A stretch of 64,000 nt of DNA, taken from contig NC_135211.1 in the NCBI RefSeq assembly GCF_052324685.1, positions 11,505,414 through 11,569,413 on the forward strand. The letters run 5' to 3'. This DNA is from Brachyhypopomus gauderio (lineage: Eukaryota; Chordata; Actinopteri; Gymnotiformes; Hypopomidae). A model generated the notes under the pieces. That model was not told the origin of the DNA. It made no database searches and saw only the letters and a list, made by a program, of their open reading frames with translations. The position numbers were made by a program, and so were the translations under genes. This document shows positions 42,101-53,000 of this stretch, in pieces (the stretch's first letter is position 1; the number at the start of each line of letters is the position of its first letter).

Positions 42101-45100
42101 GAGCTTCCATACACTGAATGCAAAGCTATTGAGAAATCATGACTATCTGTTCAGATGTATGCTTTCTTGGTAGCACCAGCACAGATTTTTGAAACTGGCA
42201 AACTAAATGCTGTGTCCTGACCTTTGCAATGTGCTCAGTAATGGTGCTTTTAAAACAAGTGTAGCCGCACCAGGGTCGAGTCTAATCTAGGACAGCCTAA
42301 CGGAGCAGGTTGTTGGGAAGTGTTTAGTGTCGTGAAGGTGGTGAGATATTCACAGGTGGTGGTTGTAACGCTAAACGCAGCTGAAAGCAAATTGCACTGA
42401 CTCCTAGTTGGGCCTTTTAAAACCTGCCAAGCTTTTTGGGTCTGACCAGCGTGAGTTTTTAGCAGGCAGTGGCTGCGGCAGAGGGCTCGTCCCTCCCCAA
42501 GTGCATCGGCCCCGGCTGCGAGAGGGACGCCCTGCCCGACTCTGTCTACTGCGGCAACGACTGCATCCTCCGACATGCGGCAGCCGCCATGAAGACCATC
42601 ACTACCGACAGCAAGGAGACCAAACCCAAGGAGAAGGCAAAGGCCAAAGTGCAGCCAAAGACCACTGGCAAATCTGCGCTCAAGGTATACAATGCCGGGG
42701 CCGCTGTTGACCGCTTTTGGGAAGGCCATTGTGCGTTAATCTGGAAATTAGGGCCAGATCATGTGGCCATGCTTGCACACATTTGGCAACCCGATGTGTA
42801 GCTTCTCCCTGAGGTTAGAATAAATGGGACACGCTGCTTCAAAAAACAGCAGCACAGTAGTGAGACTTTTAATGCTGCATCTGAATGTGAAACGACATAC
42901 AGTTTTAGAAGTGATATTTAATATTGCATCTGCACTTAAAAACAAACATTTGATGAAGGAATATGTAGAATCAAATGATTAGTAATATAATAGAATCATA
43001 CAACTGGCATAACTAGCTAATTAAATCAGCTACTTGGTACTACAATTATATTTGATCAAACCTAATACTTTTTAATAAAACGGACACCAACAAAAGCATT
43101 TGAAGATAATTCACATTTTGCATCTCTTCAGATAGCCCTCTCCTGCAGTAAGACTCTTAACGGGCTATTCATGGATACACAGTTAGCTGTGCCTATGTGG
43201 CAAATGGGAGTGGGTATAGTCTGTGACTTGGTCTAATTCTAAGCCCCACACCCACCCCAAAGAAAGTGCTTTAAGAACGTGGATTCGGTTTGGTTGTAAC
43301 ACTTGAATGTTTGTCTCTTCAGAAGACCCCGGGCCCAGAGCGGAGAAGCAGCCGAAAGTCCACGGAGTCCCCCAGCAGAGCAGAAGAGTCGTCATCGGAC
43401 TCTGAGAACCGCGAAGACGAAGAGGATGAGGAAGATAAACTAGCCGAGGAGCATCCGCCACCCCCAGCCATGTCGTCTTGGTCCAGCGACCATAATTACA
43501 TTGCAGTAACGCCAGAAAAGACTACACCCATATCACCATCTGTGTTAAACAAAGCGTGTATGTATCTCCTGAAGGTTTTCCACCCTTTACCGATCTGTCT
43601 TGCCTTGAGGTGTAGAACTGATGAGCAATGTGATTGTGTTGTGTCTATGAGGTCGCAAGGCCTTAACTCTGAAAGACCAGCAGGCTCTTAACACTGTAAA
43701 CAGATCAGATACCACCATAAAGAAATTGCTGGGACGATATGGAAAGTTTGGTCCTGCAAGATACAGGCATGTTGTGCTGGGTATTTATAAATTGGTAATT
43801 CAGTTGCATATCGTACTAATTTAATAGCAGGTTGACAGATTGTACCATATTTCACTATTGAGCACAGCAGAACATGTTTAATTAATGTGTGTGGAAGTTA
43901 ACAGGTGAGTATGTGTATAACTGAAACGGTAAGTATTGGTGTGTCAGAATGTGGAATGTCTGCCTCATCACCATGGAGAAATAAATCATTTATAGGCTAT
44001 TGAATGTACAAGTGCAGGGCGGAATTTCTGGGCACTGGTGAAGCCCCAGGCATACACTGGAGTTTTCAGTGGTGGACACCATGTGTGAAGTAGTCCACAC
44101 CTAGGCTGAATCTGTGCTGAGAAAACCACCCTGAGAGGTTTAAAGATGCCTCTTAGATTTAAGTACCTGAAACGAGGTCTGGAGTGAAGTGCCTTGCCAT
44201 GATGTGTATTCCACTTTGTGCCCGGGGTCTGTATAGTGTGAGTAAGAAGTTGTGTTGTGTGAGCGTGAACGTTGACGTTATCAACATTATCTTCTGCTCT
44301 GATCTGGGAATAGTATCATCATAAGAACCGGAGTGCTGACCACTCACCTGAACAGGTAGGTCTCCGAGTCTTTTTCCTCCTGCCCCGCCCCCTCTAAGAA
44401 TAGAGCAGCATCTGATCACATGGTGTCTGGCACGGACATTTTCTGTGAGTGCTGCATTTTTTTTTCCTTTTTTCGTTCTTACTCTTAACACCACAACTAA
44501 CGGACAGTTTTGCATATCATATTCCTATGACTTGCATGCCCTGCATTTATGAAATTCATTTTGGAGAAAAGTGACTTCAAAATAAAGTGATATTACAGAT
44601 ATTACTCTGATGCCGCGTGCTTCAATTTTGAGAGGAGTCTTGTGCAGTGCGTCCGCTATCACGCCCTCTGTCTCTTAAGGCTTCTGCCTATGAGCAGCCG
44701 ATCACCACCGATGATTGCAGACAGAACCACATTTGCTTGCTGACCAAAGAGGGAAGGTGCATTGTGGAGGTCCAGAGAAAAGTTCTGAAGCCCTGCTTGG
44801 GAAGCGTGGAGCGGCGAGGACTTCACCTGCGTTGGAGACCGTCACTCTGCCAGGCAGCACCCAGAAGCTTAATCCAGCGTCCTTAGTACTGCAAGACACA
44901 GAAAACTCTGCGCTGTGCACATGACCACATACAGCTTATTGGCGGTTTCACATTTAGTTTCACAGTCTTAGTTTTGCTTCACAATTAGAAAAATAAATCT
45001 TAGTGCTGGCTGTAAGTAAAGCTGGCAGAATTGTTTATAAGTGAAGTGCACCTTTGGTTAAATAAGTGATCATTTTTTCTGAGGTATTAAATGGAAAGTT

Positions 45101-47044
45101 GTGCCCAGTGCTGCTGTAGTGTTGAATAAGGATGGGAACTTTGTGTGCTCACTGCTAAGATCTAAATGACATGCATTTGTGATGAGTACTTGTGTCCAAT
45201 GAAAGAAGCTTTGTTGAGAATAAACACAATTCTGGTTTATAATAAACCTGAATTAAATTATTTTAATTGGCTTATTCTGGCACATTTCTATTATGATGAC
45301 AGGGCATAATGCTGATGTGCCCAAGTTCATTTTGTACATCAAAGATGATATTGTTTGAGCAAGTCATTTTAACAATCATGAACTCATAAGATGACACTTA
45401 TCCTGTCTATGGTACCACTTCACAGCAAGATTGCAATGGATCAACAGGCATTTACTGCTTTTTACTGCTAATGGGAGAGTACTAGCAAAACTGGTTGTGT
45501 GGTGTTTAACCTATGGTAATGGTTTCTTGGGTATATGCAGGCATGTTTTCTAGGAAGGCAGCTCTTCTGGGTTGAGACTCGTGTACTTGTGACCTTGTGT
45601 ACCACAGTAACACTTTCTTGTGATTATTGATGATTTAATGTAATTTATGGGCATCTTCATAGTTATTTATTAATTTTAGCATGAAGCTGCAAGTTTATGA
45701 GGAGAAAGTAATTTATACACTGAATATTAACGAATGTTATTCCAGGTTGTGATGGATCTCTCCTATTGTGCCTGGTGGATTTTAGTATGTTGAGGTTGGC
45801 CTGTGTTCAGTCTACAAGACAATCACATTAGGCTTTTAAGCAGAAATTGTAGATGTTTTATTAAAGGGGTACTTTTTTCTTGCTGTATGTCACTGACAAT
45901 TTTATATTATGGAACATCTTCACACCTCGAAGGTAATGAAACCTCTTGCTGATTTCTTACCAGTACCTGATGTTCATTGAAAGTACATCAGATTATTTTA
46001 TAGTAGTTTGCTGTGTTGAATACTCTGATTCCAACAATCAGGTTTAGTGGTCCAGTTATCAAAACAATTCCTGAAATGTTCACATTTGTGATGGTTTTTC
46101 TCATTAAGGTTTTTGTGTGCCACTTTGCTCCCCAAAATAAAGAATTTTCCCCCTATATATTTTTTCATTTATTTTGTTCACTTGCTGTTCTAACATGTGA
46201 CCCTCGTTCTTTCTCTGAATGATTAGAAAGTGAATACAATCAAGGCAAGGCACAATGATTCACAAAAACCCTAAAACATTCATTCTAAAACCTATTGTGT
46301 TGGCACCAAATCTGGTCTGGAAGTTTTTTTCTGTGTTTTTCTGTTGGTGTTTAAGGTTCTCTAATACTTTCCATATTTATCTCTGCTTTTGTCTTTATCA
46401 GCCATTCAGAAAGAGAAGGAGAAAGAAAAGGAAGATGAACAAAAGGACCAAACTGAACCGGAGAAGAAGGAACCATCTCCTGAGAAGAAGCCCTCAGCCA
46501 CTGCAGCAACGTCTCCCAAAGGGGGCAAGAAGGCTCTGGCTTTCAAGGCTTCCAAGTCTCTTCCGACCCCCTCATCCAAGGGCAAAGTGGCTCTCGCCAA
46601 TGCCAAAGACTCCAAAAAACCACCCCCGCCCCAGAGCAAAACACTTAAGTCCAAGAAACCAGGTCCACCCCCTCCCCCCATTCCCGTCTTCTCCTCCTCC
46701 GGCCCTCCTGGATCTCGGCTCCACGCCACGGGGGCTTTGAGTGTGAGTAAGAGCACGTTCACCATCCCCAAAAAGCAGCCACAGGCTGGGGCGAAGGAGG
46801 CGGTAGCGCCCGGCCCCTCTCCCACGGCCCGAACTGCGTCCCTGACTGCACCGTCTACGTCCCAGCCCCAGCCCACTGGCCCCAAACCCCCTCCCCAAGG
46901 CCCTGCTCCTCCTCCACAGCCACCTCCCAACAACCAGATGAGATCTAATATTCGCCGCTCGCTCACCGACATCCTCTACAAAAGGTGAAGAACACATTAC
47001 TTGTGTTTTCATTAAGTAACTGATCGGTAACGATAAGCTGTGAA

Positions 47045-47095
<51 letters not shown>

Positions 47096-50000
47096 TCAGT
47101 CGGCTTGCGATGGTGTAGTGGGGCTAGAACATTCAAAACTGGGTTTCCAAAGTTAAAAGCAGGGATTGCTGCATGAAATCTTGTTTTTAACATGGCTGTT
47201 AATTTTCATTACTAATGCTTAGGTGTTGTGTCTTAGGGTGAGCGACAGTGACGATCTCTCCATGTCAGAGAGTGAAGTTAGCAAGCTTGCTGTAAGCATC
47301 GAGAAGGAGATGTTCAACCTCTGTATGAACACTGACAGCAAATACAAGAACAAATACAGGTCCCTCATGTTCAACCTGAAAGACCCCAAGAACAAGGTAT
47401 GTGTGAAGGTTAAACGAACTAATCTCTTTAGTTATGTTTTGAGCTCTTTGTATCTTTCAGAGGATATCTGTTAATTGTGCATTTTGTTTCACCTGATGTG
47501 TATGTGAGCAGGGCCTGTTCTATCGTGTGATTGGTGGAGAGGTCAGTCCATTTCGACTGGTGAGACTCAGTCCTGAAGAGTTGCTCTCTAAGGAGATTTC
47601 TGATTGGAGGAAGGCAGATACTTCAGAGGTAATGCCCTATGTTATCAGGTAGTGCAAAGCCACTTGTTTAGAATTGATGGAAGTTCATCAGTAGTGTAAA
47701 AGTAGACACAGTGTTGTTGCTTAATGGTAACTTATGACATTAATCATTTTCTAAGGGTGTGGATGCTAGTGGAAGATCCCAGCCCGGGCAGCCCAAATCA
47801 GGATCCAAGCAGGAGGGCCCTCTCCCTGACGTGGACATGGAAGAAGCTCCTTCCATGTCTGATGGAGATGTATGTATTCTTGCTACTTCCTAATCTGCCT
47901 GCTTGGCTTCTGCACCAGTAAGTGGTGGCTTCTGTCGTTCACCTCTTTGTCTTTTGCCCTTTTCTGTCACTTGTCCTTTCACATGGGTTGTCTAAAAGCA
48001 TTTACTAAAAGCACTGCTGTTGAGATTTTAAAATCTACGGAAGAGGTTTAAAGGAGACACTGAAGATACTACTGTCTTGCTAAAATGCATCTCTTCATGG
48101 TCTGTTTCTCAACCTGAGCCTTTATAAAATACTTGCATCTGCTGTTTTCTACAAATGCATGTTGACTTGTGTCATTTATAGGTTTATTTTATGCAGTATT
48201 ATACTTTTTTTTTCTTTACACTTTTGAAAGTCTTTTACAGTAGAGTATTTTATTCTTAAATATTTGTCCTCCAACACTTATTTCAGTGCAAGCTGGCCAA
48301 ATTAGTGATACTTTGTTACTGAGCGTTAGTGTTACTGCGTGTCTTCTAGGATCACCATGAGCCCCGCCCTCCTGCATCATCGCAGGGCTCTGGCTCCGCG
48401 GGAAAGAGCGGCGCCGTGCAGGACATCTTGGGCAGCATGCTAAAAGACACCACGGCAGAGCACAGGGCTCACCTGTTTGACCTGAACTGCAAGATCTGCA
48501 CAGGTATTGCTTGCCTGTAAATGATATCGCAGTCACACTGCAGTTGTGGTATTCTGTTCTCTGCTGACGCCTCCCGCTACATTTTAGGTCAGAGGTCGGC
48601 CGAAGACGAACCACCATCCAAAAAGCCGAAAGTGACCGTTCCGAAAAAGCAGGAGTTTTCTGAAAAGACCAGAGTGGACCAGCGGCCCTCGAAGGCGCCT
48701 GGAGCCGATGTGGCTTCTGCCTCTTATGCTGAGGCCCCTGTGCCTTACCCACAGAGTGTGAGGGAAGATCCCAGCAGCGTGCCCCCCGTCACTCAGGCCC
48801 CCGCAGCCATCCCCGCCGTCTCCTCTGTCACGATAACCCGACGGGACCCGCGCACCGCAAGACACGGCTCCTCCGCGACCTTTTTGCAGACGGGTCCAGA
48901 TGTCGCCGTGCCCACTGTTGCAACCGTCTGCATGCCCGCCACTGCCCCCGTAGCTGCAGAGACCCCCGCAACGGAGACAAAGGGGTCCTTGCCCATGCCC
49001 CCTCCAGCTCCGGTGTCTCTTCCCAGAGCTGTGACGCAAAAACCAGACTCACGACACTACGGGGCTACCACGTCCAGGTACAATGTCTGCAGACAAGCCT
49101 TTTCCTGCTCTGTAATGCACTTTAAACTGCTTTGTTTTGTCTGTTTGCTTCAGCAGCACCTTTAGTAGTTTGTACACGTTAAAATCTGTTTTAAGCTGCA
49201 AATGTATTGTTTTAAAAAGTTCATATTTTCTGATAGTAAATAAATTAGCAAGCAACAAATCCACCTGACCTCTGTGAAAGATTCAGATACATACACCAGA
49301 AGGAAGCACATGCTATGATGGCTGAGTGCCGCTTTGCAGAAATACATTTGTATGGGAGTAAAATGACATGAAATGGTATTAGAAGTCAAAGAGCTGACAT
49401 GGATGTCATCACAGGCACATCTCATCCATTTGTTAGCTTGTAAGGTAAGATACTAGCTCATGTGCATCATTGCCAAATGTCTGTGTGTGTGTGTGTGCGT
49501 GCAGCATGGCTGACCCCACACCTGAAGGAGAGACGGCACTGTTCCTGTCAGGACAGGAAATGATGTGGAAGGGATTTGTCAACATGCACACTGTTGCCAA
49601 GTTTGTCACAAAGGCTTATCTGGTCTCAGGGTCCTTTGAGCATCTCAAAGAGGTTAGTTCTTGTCTTCCCATTGGCTGCTGTTGTATGATCATTGAGTAC
49701 GTTTGTGGTGTGTGCAGGTTACATGTACTGGGTTTATGTTCAAGTAAATGCCATGGCCTCTGTTTGTTCTTCTTTTGCAGGACTTGCCGGATACTATTCA
49801 CATTGGGGGTAGAATATCACCCCACACAGTCTGGGACTACGTGGGCAAATTAAAGACTTCGCTGTCGAAAGTATGAGAAACCAAAGCAGTGACTTTTCTC
49901 AGATATTTGTTGTGTACATTGAATGGTGTAGACAGTGTGGACTAAGGTCTTGTGTGTTTCATCTTTTGTGTTTCTAGGAGTTGTGTCTTATTCGGTTCCA

Positions 50001-53000
50001 CCCAGCGACCGAAGAGGAGGAAGTCGCCTACGTGTCCCTGTTTTCTTATTTCAGCAGTCGCAAGAGGTTTGGCGTGGTAGCCAATAGCAACAAACGTATC
50101 AAAGACCTCTACCTCATCCCACTGAGCTCTAAGGACCCACTTCCTGTTAAACTCTTACCCTTTGATGGGCCAGGTAAGATCACACAAGGAGATTTTAATA
50201 TGATTTTGGAAATACACATTTCAGTGTGTATTTGCCTAGTTACATCTTGTGTATTGCTCATATAATACAGAAATTACTGCCTTCAACTTCAGGTAAGTAT
50301 GGGTGTGATTCCTTATATTAGTGACTTGTGTGAAATGAGGGTTTGTTCCATGAAAAGTGCTTTGATTTGTTTTTTTAAGTACTTTGCATTTGTTCTCAGA
50401 TGTACACAGTTATTCATTTGCACATTTTCTCTTGGGTTGTGTTGTTTCGTGTTTGTAATTTGTATCATGTAATTTGTGTTTCTAATAAAACACACTGTGC
50501 ATCCAAATTTGGTGCGGCCCTAGGTGTGTCTCAGCTTTATTTCTTAGCTTCTTGCCATTGTAATAGTGATTTAATGATGAACCAGAAACTATACAATTCC
50601 AACTGTAAAATGCTTCCATGAAGCCACAGTCCAGTGTTCAGAGACCAGGGAAAAGAGTCTTGAATAACTTGGATAAACAGAACTTTAAATTCCTGGTGCT
50701 CTGCGCTGCTTTGGTGATGACTATGCTTTGGTGATAAGGTCATGGTAACTGGTAAGTCGTCCTCTGGACTGTTGTGAAGAAGAATGGAAGGGCATGTTGG
50801 AGTAATCTGGTGATCACACACCGGGTCCTGAGTTGTTTGGCTATTAATCCTGCAGTTGTGCCTTTCCTGATCAATATAGTGTAGACAGCACAATGTTATC
50901 AAATCTTCAATGTTACATGCTGTTTTGTAAAAAGGCAGTGTTAGTGGAGGAACTGGAAGAGAGTCTGGTTTGGTGATGCTCATCATTTGTGCAGAATCGT
51001 ACAGGTCATTCTTTTGTTGCTCCATCAAATGAGTCTTCATGGTAATGCTGGTAGTACATGACCAGATATTATTAAAGGAGTATCGCCAACATGATGCGTT
51101 GTTTGAATAGCATCCCAAAATGAATGATACAAAATATGAATTCATATAATTATCAATTTTACTACTTGGTCATGTGACCAGATAATACATTAATTGGAAC
51201 AAACTCTCGTTTCATTTTCATTTCACTTGCTGAACTCTCAGGCTTGCATAGAATGATGCCGTGTGTGTACTGTGGTGGTTTATCATTTATTGCCATATTT
51301 ATATATTTTTTGCTTTCTTGGCAGGACTGGAGCCAGCTCGTCCCAATCTCCTCCTTGGGCTGCTGATTTGTCAGAAAGACAAGAAACGTGCTGGAGCCCC
51401 TTTAGAGGGTGAGGAGAAACGGTCCAAAACCCAACGAGATGAGGAGACCGGACTCCCAAAACCAATCACTGTTAGTAAAACTGAGAAAGCAATGCGAACC
51501 AGTTTAGAGTCGATGAGCACAACTCCTCCAGGAACTCCTCCTCCCATCAGCAGTTCAGAATCTTCATTAGGCCCACTTGCAACATCATCTGTGCTTTCTA
51601 TCTTGTCCTCTGTCAAGGCTCCTGGTATCTCCACCAGCATAGACAGCAATTCCCCATCAGCTACTACCCCAGCAGTACTTGGCCCCTCTGCCACGCCTCT
51701 TCAAACCATACTGAAGACCCTGTTTGGTAAAAAGAAACAAGATTCTGAAGCTTCTCAATCACCTTCAGACCAGAGCTCAGCAGATGTTTCTGTTCCTCTG
51801 TTGGATCCAATAGTTCAGCAGTTTGGCATTACAAAAAGCAAAAAAGTAGATGAAGAAGAGGATGATAGACCTTATGACCCAGAGGAAGAGTACGATCCCA
51901 GTGTTGCCTACAGTACAGAAAAACCCAGTGAGCCCATGGTACCTGCATCAATGAAACAAGCAGATGTCGTCATGACTACTGTGGTGGATGATGTTGCCTA
52001 TGACCCTGAAGATGACTCCATTTTTGAGGAGGTTAAGGTCGACCCGAGTTCTAAGAAACAACTAGAGGAGCAGGAGGAGCCCCAGCACCCGCCGCTACCC
52101 GATGCTTTAACTTCTCAGCCCAGTAAATCTATCCTAGCCAACACTCAGTTACTTCAGCTTGGTAAAAAGGTGGAGGAGTTGGTTGTGAAAAGTTCAGCTA
52201 CCCCAGTTATTAATCAGAGGAGGGATCCAAGACAGAGCAGGGACCCAAGACAGGCATCTGTCGGTCGGAGGGTAACCACTGACTCTGCAGAGAAGGAAGA
52301 GTCACCTGCTGTATCTGTATCTGTTAGCACTACTGCCACTACTACTGCTACTGCCGCTATTACTACTACAATAATGGACAAACCACCACTTGAGCTTGCT
52401 ACGATTCTAGACACATTAACGACTCAGCAAACTAAAGTCACAGATATTCCTGTGCAACAGTCTTCAACTGTGGACACACTAGCAGATTCCACTACAGCTG
52501 CAGATATGCCACCGACGCAAAGTGATGCCAGCGTGGACACTCAACCATTGCTTCCTGCTTTTTCTCAACCAGAGACATTGAAGCCAGTCGAGAAAGCAAA
52601 AAGTGATGAGGTACCTTTTCTAGACACAGAAAGAACAGAAGTTTCCATTCCACTTTTAGGGGAGACAATAGACCCTGAATTGGTAGAAAACTATATGGAT
52701 ACAGAACCTAAAGCAAAGCCCAAAGAGAAGGATGCTCCGATTGAAATAGAAAGCAAAAGTTTTGAAGAGATTTGGCCTAATTCTGCAAGCATTTTAAAAT
52801 CTGAGCCCGTATCGTCTGTTGAAGAGTCTGCAGAATCAACTCCAACCACATATTACAACATATCAACTATCAGCACGCCTTTATCGTCTATTGGAATGTC
52901 ACAAGATGTCACTCAAGTGAGTTCCTCCTACATGGATTCACATAGCTCCCATATTTCACACATGCCTGCATCAAATTCTCAAGCTGAGTATCGTAGCCCA

